Positions 15,990 through 25,539 of a DNA stretch of 64,000 nucleotides are shown here, piece by piece. Both the position numbers and the translations under genes were made by a program. The notes beneath the pieces are model-generated. The model did no database searches, was not told the origin of the DNA, and saw only the letters and a list, made by a program, of their open reading frames with translations. Position 1 is the first letter of the stretch; the number at the start of each line of letters is the position of its first letter. Source of the DNA: Actinospineispora spinosispora DSM 44797. GTDB lineage: Bacteria; Actinomycetota; Actinomycetes; Mycobacteriales; Pseudonocardiaceae. The stretch lies in the NCBI RefSeq assembly GCF_000429025.1, contig NZ_AUBB01000006.1, positions 704,736 through 768,735 of the forward strand, given 5' to 3'.

Positions 15990-17032
15990 GACGTCGGGCC
16001 CTCGCTCTGACCGCCCTGACCTGCACTGCGGCCACGGTCGCCGGTTGCGCGACACCGCAACCGGCGGCACCGGCGGCCGACGGGCACACCGTCACGATCA
16101 CCAACTGCGGCGTGCCGTCGAAGTTCCCGTCACCGGCGAAACGGCTGTTCGTCAACGACGGCAACATGATCTCCACGGTGCTCGCGCTCGGCGCGGCCGA
16201 CCAGGTCGCCGCGATCTCCAGCCTGGAGGCCGACGCCCCGATGCTGCGCCGCCACTACGGCCCGGCCCTGGACCAGCTGAAGATCGCCGCGCCCCGCAGG
16301 CCCGCCCGCGAGACGGTGCTGGCCAACCGGCCGGACGTGATGGTCGCCGGCTGGCACTACGGCTACGACGAGACCACCGGCCTGACCCCGGACTCGCTGC
16401 GCGCGGCCGGCATCGCGCCGTACATCCTCACCGAGAGCTGCCGGCAACGCCCCGGCGAAGGTGCGCGCGGCATCGTCGAGCCGTGGACCGCGGTGCGCGA
16501 GGACCTGACGAACCTCGGTGAGATCACCGGCCGCCAGCAGCGCGCCGCCGAGCTGAACGCCGACATCGACCGCCGCCGCCAGGCCTTGCACGACGCGCCG
16601 GCACCGCCGAAACCGATCACCGTGTTCCTGTTCGACAGCGGTACCGACAGCCTGCTGACCAGCGGACGCTTCGGCGGCCCCGAGGCGATCATCACCGCGG
16701 CGGGCGCCCGGAACGCGGCGACCGACGTGGCGGACACCTGGGCGAAGGTGTCCTGGGAGAGAGTCGTGGCGAGCAAGCCGGACGCGTTCGCGTTCGTCGA
16801 CTACCCGCCGCAGACCTTCGCCGAGAAGGTGGCGATCCTGCGTTCCCGGGACGGCATCAAGGACCTGCCGGCCGTCACGGAGGGCCGGTTCCTGAACCTG
16901 TCGTACTCGATGTGGACGTCCGGTCCTCTCAACATCGACGCCGCCGAGCAGCTGCGGGTGGCGCTGGAGGGCTGGGGGCTCGCCCCGCCGTCCGGTATCC
17001 GGCCCCGGTTCGCCGACCGGCTGGACCAGTGA
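15986..17032 (+). CDS. Lipoprotein substrate-binding protein 1 of the riboswitch-controlled transporter
   Basis: 348 residues from a GTG. The signal peptide ends in a lipobox with Cys21 (VAGC), so the mature protein is a membrane-anchored lipoprotein. The helical-backbone binding fold of the BtuF/FepB class is recognisable (LFVNDGNMISTVLALGAADQ, VLANRPDVMVAGWHYGY, WERVVASKPDAFAFVDY). It would deliver a corrinoid to the permease. It is clearly homologous to the next gene along the whole length, indicating a tandem duplication, and overlaps it by 4 nt. Confidence 0.88.
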   Translation: MRRRALALTALTCTAATVAGCATPQPAAPAADGHTVTITNCGVPSKFPSPAKRLFVNDGNMISTVLALGAADQVAAISSLEADAPMLRRHYGPALDQLKIAAPRRPARETVLANRPDVMVAGWHYGYDETTGLTPDSLRAAGIAPYILTESCRQRPGEGARGIVEPWTAVREDLTNLGEITGRQQRAAELNADIDRRRQALHDAPAPPKPITVFLFDSGTDSLLTSGRFGGPEAIITAAGARNAATDVADTWAKVSWERVVASKPDAFAFVDYPPQTFAEKVAILRSRDGIKDLPAVTEGRFLNLSYSMWTSGPLNIDAAEQLRVALEGWGLAPPSGIRPRFADRLDQ

Positions 17033-17991
17033 TCCGTTCGGCGCTCGTACTGCTGTGTGTCCTGCTCACCGGGTGTGCGCAGGCTCCCGCTCCGCCGCGG
17101 GGCGAGTCCGTCACCGTCACGAACTGCGGCGCACCGGCCGCGTTCCCGGTGCGACCAAGACTGTTCGTCAACGACGGCAGCATGATCGCCACGGTCCTCG
17201 CACTCGGCGCGGACGATCGGATCGTGGCGGTCAGCAGCCTGACCCCGGACCGGACCGAGCTGCGCCGACGGCTCGGCGAACGGGTCGACCGGCTGCGCGA
17301 GGTGGCGCCCACGTATCCGTCCTCGCTGGAGAACGTGCTGGCCAGCAGGCCGACGATGATGTTCGCCGGGTGGGGCGGCGGCTACAGCGAGTCGAAGGGC
17401 ATCACGCCGGCGCGGCTGGCGCGCCACGGTGTCGCCGGTTATGTGCGGTCGGACAGCTGTCTGCGGTCCGAGGGCGGCAAACGCGGCACGATGGACCCGT
17501 GGGTCGCGGTCCGCACGGACGTTCAGAATCTGGGCGCCGTACTGGAACGACGCGAGCAGGCCACCCAGGTCGTCGGCGATCTGGACCGCAGGCTCGACGC
17601 GCTCCGGGCGGATCGGCTGCCCGGCCCGGCGCCGAGCATCTTCGTCTACAACCTCGGCACCGATGCCCCGGTCACCGGCGGTCACTTCGGCTCGGTACAG
17701 GGGATCATCGACGCGGCCGGCGGGCAGAACATCTTCGCCGACGCGGACACCTCCTGGCTGACCGGCAGCTGGGAGCGGGTCATCGGCCGCGACCCCGATG
17801 TCATCGTGCTGCTGGACCGGCCCGACCGGCCGGTCGCGGCGAAGGAGCAGTACCTGCGGGCGGACCCGAGGCTGCGCACGTTGCGCGCGGTGCGGGAGAA
17901 CCGCCTGGTCACGATGCCGTACGTGCTGTGGACCAGCGGTGTGCTCAACATCGACGCGGCCGAGGAGCTGCACGCGGTGCTACCGCGGTGA
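17029..17991 (+). CDS. Lipoprotein substrate-binding protein 2, tandem paralogue
   Basis: 320 residues from a GTG overlapping the previous stop. The lipobox Cys16 (LTGC) is intact. It shares with its neighbour the blocks LFVNDGSMIATVLALGA, VLASRPTMMFAGWGGGY, a Cys in RSDSCLRSEGG, NLGTDAPVTGGHFGSVQGII and the ending WTSGVLNIDAAEEL. Divergence is substantial, so the duplication is old and the two may have different ligand ranges (for example cobalamin versus cobinamide). That is inference only. Confidence 0.87.
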   Translation: MIRSALVLLCVLLTGCAQAPAPPRGESVTVTNCGAPAAFPVRPRLFVNDGSMIATVLALGADDRIVAVSSLTPDRTELRRRLGERVDRLREVAPTYPSSLENVLASRPTMMFAGWGGGYSESKGITPARLARHGVAGYVRSDSCLRSEGGKRGTMDPWVAVRTDVQNLGAVLERREQATQVVGDLDRRLDALRADRLPGPAPSIFVYNLGTDAPVTGGHFGSVQGIIDAAGGQNIFADADTSWLTGSWERVIGRDPDVIVLLDRPDRPVAAKEQYLRADPRLRTLRAVRENRLVTMPYVLWTSGVLNIDAAEELHAVLPR

Positions 17992-18025
17992 GCGGGCCGG
18001 GTGATGCTCGGGTGAGGATGACAGC

Positions 18026-18769
18026 GTGACCGTGCACTTCATCGGCGCCGGCCCCGGCGCAGCCGACCTGATCACCGTCCGTGGCCGCGACCTGCTGGCC
18101 TCGGCACCGGTATGCCTGTACGCGGGCAGCCTCGTGCCTGCCGAGCTGCTGGCGGTGTGCCCGCCGCACGCGCGGCTGGTCGACACCCGGGACCTCACGC
18201 TCGACCAGATCGTCGACGAACTGGTCGGCGCACACCACGACGGACACGACGTGGCGAGGTTGTGCTCCGGCGATCCGTCGGTGTTCAGCGCGGTCGCCGA
18301 ACAGACCCGCCGGCTCGACGCGGCGGGCGTGCCCTACGACATCACCCCGGGCGTGCCGGCGTTCGCGGCGGCGGCGGCGAGCCTGCGCCAGGAGCTGACC
18401 GTTCCCGGAGTCGGCCAGAGCATCGTCCTCACCCGCACGTCGGCGCGCGCGACGCCGATGCCGCCCGGCGAGGACCTGGCGACACTCGGTGCGTCCGGCG
18501 CGACGATGGTGCTGCACCTGGCCGTCCAGCGGATCGACGCCGTGGTCGCCGAGCTGGTGGACAACTACGGAACGGACTGCCCGGTCGCGGTCGTCGCGCA
18601 CGCGAGCCGGGACAACGAGCTGGTCCTGCGCGGAACCCTCGCCGACATCGCCGACCAGGTGCGTGCGGCGGACGTCCGCCGCACCGCGGTGATCATCGTG
18701 GGGCGGGTGCTCGCGGTAGCCGGCTGCGACAGCCACCTGTACTCGGCGGCCCGCGACCGCACAGCCTGA
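18026..18769 (+). CDS. cobM: Precorrin-4 C11-methyltransferase
   Basis: 247 residues from a GTG. SAM-dependent tetrapyrrole methylase motifs are present: the N-terminal VHFIGAGPGAADLITVRG, YAGSLVP, LCSGDPSVFSA and ITPGVPAFAAAAA, and SIVLTRTSARATPMP is characteristic of CobM/CbiF. It methylates C11 of precorrin-4 in the oxygen-dependent cobalamin pathway, in the cytoplasm. It lies 34 nt after the second binding protein and is probably on the same riboswitch-controlled transcript. Confidence 0.9.
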   Translation: MTVHFIGAGPGAADLITVRGRDLLASAPVCLYAGSLVPAELLAVCPPHARLVDTRDLTLDQIVDELVGAHHDGHDVARLCSGDPSVFSAVAEQTRRLDAAGVPYDITPGVPAFAAAAASLRQELTVPGVGQSIVLTRTSARATPMPPGEDLATLGASGATMVLHLAVQRIDAVVAELVDNYGTDCPVAVVAHASRDNELVLRGTLADIADQVRAADVRRTAVIIVGRVLAVAGCDSHLYSAARDRTA

Positions 18770-18784
18770 CCGCTTCCCTGAGAG

Positions 18785-18852
18785 CTTTGCACGTGTTCGT
18801 GCTGCGTCGCACATGTCCGGACATGTGCGACGCAGCACGTAGGTGTGCACAG
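18785..18852. terminator. Nested palindrome, copy A2
   Basis: Located between the convergent cobM and htpG stops (16 and 27 nt away). GCACG/GCACA words at 18789 and 18809 are mirrored by TGTGC at 18824 and 18844, giving the 60-nt core with exact 20-nt phasing. The apex is the palindrome GTCCGGAC. Placed to stop transcription from both sides. Confidence 0.75.
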
Positions 18853-18878
18853 TCGCCGCGAGGGGACTGGCGCGCGGG

Positions 18879-20771
18879 CTACAGGGTCTTCTCCAGGCGG
18901 GTTGCCAGGAGCGTGTTGAAGCGGGCCGGGTCCGTCAGCTCGCCACCCTCGGCCAGCAGTGCCATGCCGTAGAGCAGTTCCACCGACTCGGCCAGGTCCG
19001 CATCGTCCTTGCGCTCGGACTGGGCGGTGCGCAGGCCGGTGACCAGCGGGTGCGTCGGGTTCAGCTCCAGGATGCGCTTGATCGGCGGCAGCTCCTGACC
19101 CATCGCGCGGTACATCTTCTCCAGCGTGGGTGTCAGGTCGTGTTCGTCGCCGACGATGCACGCGGGTGAGGTGGTCAGCCGCGAGGACAGCCGCACCTCC
19201 TTGACGCTCTCGCTGAGCGTGCCGGTCATCCAGGTCAGCAGGTCGGCGAAGCCCTCGCGCTGTTCCTCGGCGGTCTTGCGCTCCTCCTCGGTCTCCAGGT
19301 CGACCTGGCCCTTGGCGATCGACTGGAACTGCTTCCCGTCGAACCCGTTGACCGAGTCGACCCACATCTCGTCGATCGGGTCGGTCAGCACCAGGACCTC
19401 GTAGCCCTTGGCCTGGAACGCCTCCAGGTGCGGCGACCGTTCGATACTCTGCCGCGACTCCCCGGTCAGGTAGTAGATGTGCTCCTGCCCGTCCTTCATC
19501 CGCTCCACGTACTGCCGCAGCGTGGTCGGCTTCTCGGGCTCGTGGGTCGAGTCGAACGAACAGATCTCCAGGATCGCCTCGCGGTTGTCGAAGTCGTCGA
19601 GCAGGCCTTCCTTGACCGCACGCCCGAACTCCTTCCAGAACGTCGCGTAGCGCTCCTCGTTGTCGGTCATCATCGTCTTGACGGTCGACAACACTCGCTT
19701 GACGAGGCGTTTGCGGATCAGCTGAATCTGCCGGTCCTGCTGCAGGATCTCCCGGGACATGTTGAGCGACAGGTCCTGCGCGTCGACGACACCCTTGACG
19801 AAACGCAGGTACTCCGGCATCAGCGCGTCGCAGTCGTCCATGATGAACACCCGCCGCACGTAGAGCTGTACACCGCGCTTGCGCTCACGCATGAACAGGT
19901 CGAGCGGCGCCTGCGAGGGCAGGAACAGCAGCGCCTGGTACTCGAACGTGCCCTCGGCCTGCACCCGGATCGTCTCGGCCGGGTTGTTCCAGTCGTGGCT
20001 GATGTGCTTGTAGAACTCGTGGTACTCGTCGTCGGTGACCTCGTCCTTGGCGCGTGCCCACAGCGCCTTCATCGAGTTGACCGTCTCGAACGCCGGAGCC
20101 TCGTCGCCGCTCGCCTCGCCGAGCATGCGGACCGGCCAGGTGATGAAGTCGGAGTAGCGCTTGACGATCTCCCGGATCTTCGACGGCGCCGCGTAGTCGA
20201 ACAGGTGGTCCTCGGCGTCGGCCGGCTTGAGGTACAGGATCACCGAGGTGCCGTCAGCGACGTCGGTGGCGGGCTCGATCGTGTAGGTGCCCTCGCCGGT
20301 GGACTCCCAGCGCACGCCCTCGTCAGTGCCGGCCCTGCGGGTCAGCACGGTGACCTTGTCGGCGACCATGAAGCTGGAGTAGAAGCCGACGCCGAACTGC
20401 CCGATGAGGTCGCGGGACGCCGCCGAGTCCTGCGACTCCTTGAGCTTGCGCAGAAACTCGGCGGTGCCGGACTTGGCGATCGTGCCGAGCAGGTTCACCA
20501 CGTCGTCGCGGCTCATGCCGATGCCGTTGTCACGCACGGTGAGCGTGCGGGCCTCGGAGTCGATCAGGATCTCGATGTGCAGATCGCTCGTGTCCGCCTG
20601 GAGCTCTTTGTCCCGATATGTTTCCAGCCGCAACTTGTCCAATGCGTCGGACGCATTGGAGACGAGCTCGCGCAGAAAGATGTCCTTGTTCGAGTAGATC
20701 GAGTGAATCATCAGCTGCAACAGCTGACGTGCCTCGGACTGGAACTCGTGCGTTTCGACCGACGCGGTCAC
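18879..20771 (-). CDS. htpG: Molecular chaperone HtpG (Hsp90)
   Basis: 630 residues from a GTG. GHKL ATPase motifs are plain in the N-terminal domain: [14 protein letters not shown] near 35-48, DNGIGM near 81 and [15 protein letters not shown] near 123. The middle domain contains the conserved [14 protein letters not shown] and the C-terminal dimerisation domain ends with [15 protein letters not shown]. It is an ATP-dependent cytosolic chaperone. The gene stands alone between a palindrome and the FAD monooxygenase, 62 nt downstream of the latter's stop. Confidence 0.97.
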
Positions 20772-20833
20772 GGTTGTCCTTTCGAACGGGCCCTACGGGA
20801 ACTGCCCACATCGTACCGACCGGGACCGACGGA

Positions 20834-22195
20834 TCAGGCCGGCTCCAGCTCGCTGTCCCGCACGCGCTGCATGGTCATGGCCAACCGGCGCTTCAACGGT
20901 GGCACCCGGTCGGTGATGCGCAGCGCGGTGCGCATGCCGAACCGCGACAGCGGCCCGATGATCGGCCGGCGAGCGCGGCCGTCGTCGTCCATGAACTCCA
21001 GCGACTCCCGGACCGCGACCGCACTGTAGGTCCGCATGCGCTGCTCGTAGTCGCCGATCGCGGCGAGCAGGTCCGCCCCGGCATCGCGGACCTCGACGAG
21101 CTTGTCGCGGATCAGCGCCGCGTCGCGCAGCGCGGTGTTCGCGCCCGCACCCCGGCCCGGCGTCATCGTGTGGATCGCGTCACCGAGCAGCGTGACCCGG
21201 CTGGGGCGCCACGGGTCGAGCGGATCGGACGTGCGGATGCCGAGCGCGAACGTGGTGGTCGGGTCGGAGCCCTCGGCCAGCTTCAGCAGGGTCGGGTGCC
21301 AGCCCGCCATCACGTCGCGCACGACCACCTCCTGCAGCTGTGAGCCGTCCATCGACAGCACCCCGGCAGGGGCGAGGTCGCGCGGAACCACCACACCCCA
21401 GGAGACGTAGTCGACGGTGTTGTCGAACAGCAGCCCCGGCCACTGCCGGATCAGCTCGGCGTCGGTGTCGCCGATGCCGTCCTTGAGCTGCCGGTCCGCC
21501 CGCCACGGGAACTCCATCGGATGCAGGATGCCCAGCTGGCCGCGGGTGTCGAAGAACATCGACATCGCGTTGCGGGCGCCCGGTGGCAGCATGTCGCGCA
21601 CCTCGTCGGTCAACGCCTGTTTGCCGCCGATCGCGATCATCCCGGTCTCGGTCTGGGTGGCATGCGGCAGGTACTGCTTGCGGATGCGCGAGTTGGCGCC
21701 GTCCGCGCCGACCAGCAGCGCGCCGGTCACGCTGGAGCCGTCCTCGAAGAACGCGGTGACGCGGTCGCCGTGGTCGTCGTAGCGGACGAACCGCTTGTCG
21801 AAAGCCACGACGTCGTCCAGGCCGGACAACAGCACCTGGCGCAGGGTCATCCGGCTGACCGAGTAGTCCTTGATCACGTCGTCGGTCGGCATGAGGTGCT
21901 CGCTGCTGAATGTGATCAGCGGGGCGAACCGCTCGGTGCACATGGTGAAGGCCCGGTAGTCGCGCGCGGTCGTGGCGACGAACGTGTCGAAGAGCGTCGC
22001 CGGCAGGCAGGCGCGCAACGAACGGACCCCGTTCGGCGAGATGCCCACCCGGTAACCCTGCAGGCCGCCGGTCCGGTGCCGGTCGCGTTCGAAGACCTGT
22101 ACCGGGATCCCGGCGCCGCGCAGCCCGTGCGCCAGAGCGAGTCCACCGGTGCCGGCGCCGATGATCAGCACCGGGCGTTCAGCTGAAAAAGGCAT
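20834..22195 (-). CDS. FAD-dependent aromatic monooxygenase (PHBH-like)
   Basis: 453 residues from MPFSAERP (an ATG-like start at 22225 is also open). The FAD ADP-binding motif GAGTGGLALAHGL is at the N-terminus, the second motif DGANSRIR lies near 180-187 and the third, TLLGDAIHTMTPGRGAGAN, near 340-358. Class A flavin monooxygenases hydroxylate aromatic or polyketide-like substrates, or inactivate drugs. It follows a PadR repressor by 30 nt in an apparent two-gene operon, suggesting an inducible detoxification role. Confidence 0.88.
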   Translation of the reverse strand: MPFSAERPVLIIGAGTGGLALAHGLRGAGIPVQVFERDRHRTGGLQGYRVGISPNGVRSLRACLPATLFDTFVATTARDYRAFTMCTERFAPLITFSSEHLMPTDDVIKDYSVSRMTLRQVLLSGLDDVVAFDKRFVRYDDHGDRVTAFFEDGSSVTGALLVGADGANSRIRKQYLPHATQTETGMIAIGGKQALTDEVRDMLPPGARNAMSMFFDTRGQLGILHPMEFPWRADRQLKDGIGDTDAELIRQWPGLLFDNTVDYVSWGVVVPRDLAPAGVLSMDGSQLQEVVVRDVMAGWHPTLLKLAEGSDPTTTFALGIRTSDPLDPWRPSRVTLLGDAIHTMTPGRGAGANTALRDAALIRDKLVEVRDAGADLLAAIGDYEQRMRTYSAVAVRESLEFMDDDGRARRPIIGPLSRFGMRTALRITDRVPPLKRRLAMTMQRVRDSELEPA

Positions 22196-22225
22196 GGGTG
22201 TCCCCTGTCCCGAATTCATCCACAA

Positions 22226-22819
22226 TTAATGTCCCATTTGCCGAGCCAGCTCGATGAGCTCGTTCGTATCCCAGTTCAGGCGCCCGTTCCGGATGTCGTC
22301 GATCAGTGACTGAATCCAGTCCCGATCGGTCCGCAGCCGGGCGATCAGATATTCGCTCTCGATCAGCACGATTCGCGGCAGGACATCGCTGACCGCGTCG
22401 GTCTCCCGTTCGAGGCCGGCGAGTTCGTCACTGACCGTGGTCAGTCTGGTCTCCAGTGCGGCGACCGCACTGTCCTTGTCGAGCACCGCGAGGTAGGCCA
22501 GCCCCGCGGCAAAGTCCGGGAAGTCCCGTCTCGGCGTGGCCACCATCTCGACCGTCCACTCGATCAGGATCCGGCGCCCGGCCTCGGTGACGGAGTAGAC
22601 GGTGCGTTCGGGTCGCGCGGCGTCCCGCTCGACGTCGGCGACGTCGATCAGGCCCTCGGCCCGCAACCGGTCGATGGTCTTGTACAGCTGTGAGCGCTGG
22701 CCGACGTTGATGACCAGCTCCTTGCCGCGTTCCTTGATGAGCCGCTGCATCCGGTAGGGATGCATGGGCTCTTCCAGGAGCAGGGCGAGCACGCCCACGG
22801 CAAGACCGGATCGCTGCAT
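22226..22819 (-). CDS. PadR family transcriptional regulator
   Basis: 197 residues from the ATG of MQRSGLAVG. The winged helix domain (LALLLEEPMHPYRMQRLIKERGK, QRSQLYKTIDRLRAEGLI, a YSVTEAGRRIL wing) is followed by a helical C-terminal domain of the Vir type. It probably represses itself and the following monooxygenase. A perfect TAGTGTC/GACACTA inverted repeat lies 15-31 nt upstream of the start. An in-frame extension to 22882 would cross that operator and is rejected. Confidence 0.9.
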   Translation of the reverse strand: MQRSGLAVGVLALLLEEPMHPYRMQRLIKERGKELVINVGQRSQLYKTIDRLRAEGLIDVADVERDAARPERTVYSVTEAGRRILIEWTVEMVATPRRDFPDFAAGLAYLAVLDKDSAVAALETRLTTVSDELAGLERETDAVSDVLPRIVLIESEYLIARLRTDRDWIQSLIDDIRNGRLNWDTNELIELARQMGH

Positions 22820-22833
22820 AGTGTCGATACTAC

Positions 22834-22850
22834 TAGTGTCCCAGACACTA
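22834..22850. promoter_or_regulatory. PadR operator candidate TAGTGTC-CCA-GACACTA
   Basis: A perfect 7-nt inverted repeat with 3-nt centre just upstream of padR. A further TAGTGTC at 22819-22825 reaches to the start codon, so three half-sites are present in 32 nt. Likely autoregulatory site and promoter region. Confidence 0.6.
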
Positions 22851-23144
22851 TTCAACAGTCGCCTGCTTGCCTGAACGCTCACGGTAGGCGTAACTGGCCG
22901 GGCGGCGGCCGGTTTTCATGATCACCACGGTGTAGTGGCTGATTTTCGGCGCCTGGAACAGCCACCCGACCGTGGTGATCTTGGCTTGAAAGCTGCCGGG
23001 CGCAGCCCGCGTACCCGACCGGCGGCCGGCGAACGAGAACCGGAGGAGCACCCGTCCAGCCCGATCCAGGCCGTAGTGGACAGGACCACCAGCTGATCGC
23101 TTGACCGCTGTTGCGTCACCTGTCAAGGTGGTGACGTGAGCCAT
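22848..23144 (-). CDS. Possible small protein or gene remnant of 98 codons
   Basis: A minus-strand frame from ATG 23144 (MAHVTTLTGDATAV) to TAG at 22848. Its last 75 residues look protein-like, with good third-position GC, well mixed residues and strand-like segments (GRVLLRFSFAG, FQAKITTVGWLFQ, SHYTVVIMKTGRRPAS). I do not recognise it. It overlaps the start of the divergent hydrolase gene by 9 nt and its stop abuts the PadR operator. It could be a real short gene, the tail of a decayed gene, or chance. No good ribosome site was found. Confidence 0.25.
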   Translation of the reverse strand: MAHVTTLTGDATAVKRSAGGPVHYGLDRAGRVLLRFSFAGRRSGTRAAPGSFQAKITTVGWLFQAPKISHYTVVIMKTGRRPASYAYRERSGKQATVE

Positions 23145-24023
23145 ACGGTCTCCACCCCCGACCTCGACATCGCCTACCTGACCAGCGGCCCTTCGGACGG
23201 GAAACCCCTGGTCGCGGCACACGGCTGGCCGGACGATCCGCACTGTTGGGACGGTGTGCTGCCGGAGCTGCACGCCGCCGGCTACCAGGTCTTCCGGCCC
23301 TACCTGCGCGGCTTCGGCGAGACGCGGTTCCGGGAGGACGGCGCGATGCGCAGCGGTCAGATCGGCGCGCTGGGCAAGGACCTCGCCGACTTCCTGGACG
23401 CGCTCGACCTTCGGGACGTGGTGCTCGTCGGCCACGACTGGGGTGCGCGGGCCGCGTACGTGGTGGGGTCGCTGTTCCCGGACCGGGTGCGCAGGATCGT
23501 CGCCATCTCGGCCGGTCACGCGACCAACCACCCCTACGCCCCGTTGAGCTGGGAGCTGAGCCACGCCTACTGGTACGAGTGGTTCGTCGCCACCGACCGG
23601 GGGCGCAGGGCCATGCACGACGACCGGCGCGCGTTCTGCCGTTACCTGTGGAGAAGCTGGTCACCGACCTGGGACTTCGCCGAGGCCGACTTCGACGCCG
23701 CCGCGCCCGCCTGGGACAACGACGACTGGCCGCAGATCACGATCCACGCCTACCTGCACCGGTGGGGCGAGGCCCCTGGCGATCCGGCCTACGCCGCGAT
23801 CGAGCACCAGCTGGCGATCCCGGCGCCCGTGCTGTGCCCGACCGTCATGGTGCACGGCGGTGCCGACGCGGACAACCTGCCGGAGACCAGCGAGGGCAAG
23901 GAGCACCTGTTCCCGAACGGCTACCGGCGGATCGTGCTCGACGGGGTGGGCCACTTCCCGCCTCGCGAGGCACCGGGGGCGGTGGCGGAGGCGATCCTCA
24001 GCCCGGATAGTTCCGAGGGGTGA
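23136..24023 (+). CDS. Alpha/beta hydrolase, epoxide-hydrolase-like
   Basis: 295 residues from a GTG. The oxyanion HGWPDD motif is near residue 29 and the nucleophile elbow GHDWGA near 105 carries Asp, as in epoxide hydrolases and haloalkane dehalogenases; the catalytic His is in GVGHFPPREAP near the C-terminus. It should open epoxides or cleave carbon-halogen bonds of small lipophilic compounds. Its tail overlaps the convergent cobIJ gene by 26 nt. An inverted GTCACC/GGTGAC lies at 23115-23134 just upstream. Confidence 0.9.
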   Translation: MSHTVSTPDLDIAYLTSGPSDGKPLVAAHGWPDDPHCWDGVLPELHAAGYQVFRPYLRGFGETRFREDGAMRSGQIGALGKDLADFLDALDLRDVVLVGHDWGARAAYVVGSLFPDRVRRIVAISAGHATNHPYAPLSWELSHAYWYEWFVATDRGRRAMHDDRRAFCRYLWRSWSPTWDFAEADFDAAAPAWDNDDWPQITIHAYLHRWGEAPGDPAYAAIEHQLAIPAPVLCPTVMVHGGADADNLPETSEGKEHLFPNGYRRIVLDGVGHFPPREAPGAVAEAILSPDSSEG

Positions 24024-25539
24024 AGACGACCCGGTCGCCGTCGGCGCGTTCGACGAGCCTGGTCTGCGACGATCCGACGAGCAGCAGCGTCCGCATGTCG
24101 ACCTGCTCGGGATCGAGGTCGGCCAGCCGCACGACGGTGATGCGCTCCCCGGTCCCGCCGACGTCGCGGCCGAGCACGACCGGGGTGTCCGGCGACCGAT
24201 GGTCCAGCAGCAGGTCACGGGCCGCGCCGACCTGCCAGGTCCGGCTGCGCGACGCCGGGTTGTAGATCGCGATCACCAGGTCGGCGGCGGCAGCGGCGGA
24301 CAGTCTGGAGGCGATGACCTCCCACGGCTTGAGCCGGTCGGACAGCGACAGCACGCAGTAGTCGTGCCCGAGCGGAGCACCGACCCTGCTGGCGACCGCC
24401 TGAGCTGCGGTCAGACCGGGCAGGATCCGGACCGGCACGTCCTTCCACTTCGGTTCGCAGGCCACCTCCAGCACGGCGCTCGCCATGGCGAACACGCCGG
24501 GGTCGCCGGAGGACACGACCGCGACCCGGGCACCACCGCGCGCGAGATCCAGCGCGAACGCGGCGCGCTCGGCCTCCACCCGGTTGTCCGACGGGTGTTT
24601 ACGCTGGCGGGCGTTCGCCGGGACGCGGTCCAGGTAGGGGCCGTAGCCGACCAGGTCGCTCGCCGTGGACAGCGCTTCCTGGACCTCGGGGGTGAGCCAG
24701 GGGCGCCCGGCCGGCCCGAGGCCCACGACCACCACCTCACCGACGCCGACCTGCGCCGACGACACGACCGCTGACGACTCACGCTTCATCGTCGAGGCCG
24801 CCAACGGGCTCGGCAGCACGGCGAGCGAGAAGTACGGGACCGTGTCCGGGTCGACGTCGGCGAACACCTCGATGCGCTGGCTGTCGGTGCTGACGCGCTC
24901 CGCGTAGTGCAGCCGGTCGAGCACACCCGCCTGCTCGGCGGCGGCGCGGACGGCGCCGAAGGTGCGCCCGAGCTTGAGCACCGCGGCCGAGTCGGTGCCC
25001 GCCAGCCGTTGCGCGAGCTGCTCGGGTGCGAGGGTGCCGGGCAGCACCGTGAGTACCTCGTCGCGCTCCACCAGGGGCCTGCCCAGCGCGGCGGACGCGG
25101 CGGTCATCGACGTGACACCGGGCACCACCTCCGTCGGGTAGCGGTGCGCCAGACGTTCGTGCAGGTGCATGTAGGAGCCGTAGAAGAACGGGTCGCCCTC
25201 GGCGAGCACCACGACGTCGCGTCCCGCGTCGAGGTGCTGCGCGAGCCGCGCCGCCGCCTCGGCGTAGAAGTCGTCCAGCGCGCCCCGGTAACCGCCGGGA
25301 TGGTCGGTGGCCTCGACCGTCACCGGGTAGACCAGCTGCTCCTCGATCTGGTCGCCGCGCAGGTACGGCTCCGCGATGCGCCGCGCGGTGCTCCTGCCGT
25401 GCCGGGCGCAGTGATAGGCGACGACGTCCGCCGCGCCGATCAGCCGTGCCGTCTTGACGGTGACCAGCTCGGGATCACCCGGCCCGACCCCGACGCCCCA
25501 GAGACGGCCGACATCCACACTGATCTCCTCACTCACCAC
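23998..25539 (-). CDS. cobIJ: Fused precorrin-2 C20-methyltransferase / precorrin-3B C17-methyltransferase
   Basis: 513 residues, two tetrapyrrole methylases joined by a short linker. CobI is about 1-245 (VGPGDPELVTVKT at 18-30, AEGDPFFYGSYM from 113, VVPGVTSMTAA near 139). CobJ is about 266-513 (VVVVGLGPAGRPWLTPE, VSSGDPGVFAMA, LPGLTAAQAVASRVGAPLGHDY). It methylates C20 of precorrin-2 and C17 of precorrin-3B; the CobI-CobJ fusion is common in actinobacteria. It follows cobG with an 11-nt overlap, so the enzymes acting before (CobI), at (CobG) and after (CobJ) ring-contraction priming are co-expressed. Confidence 0.95.
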   Translation of the reverse strand: MVSEEISVDVGRLWGVGVGPGDPELVTVKTARLIGAADVVAYHCARHGRSTARRIAEPYLRGDQIEEQLVYPVTVEATDHPGGYRGALDDFYAEAAARLAQHLDAGRDVVVLAEGDPFFYGSYMHLHERLAHRYPTEVVPGVTSMTAASAALGRPLVERDEVLTVLPGTLAPEQLAQRLAGTDSAAVLKLGRTFGAVRAAAEQAGVLDRLHYAERVSTDSQRIEVFADVDPDTVPYFSLAVLPSPLAASTMKRESSAVVSSAQVGVGEVVVVGLGPAGRPWLTPEVQEALSTASDLVGYGPYLDRVPANARQRKHPSDNRVEAERAAFALDLARGGARVAVVSSGDPGVFAMASAVLEVACEPKWKDVPVRILPGLTAAQAVASRVGAPLGHDYCVLSLSDRLKPWEVIASRLSAAAAADLVIAIYNPASRSRTWQVGAARDLLLDHRSPDTPVVLGRDVGGTGERITVVRLADLDPEQVDMRTLLLVGSSQTRLVERADGDRVVFTPRNYPG

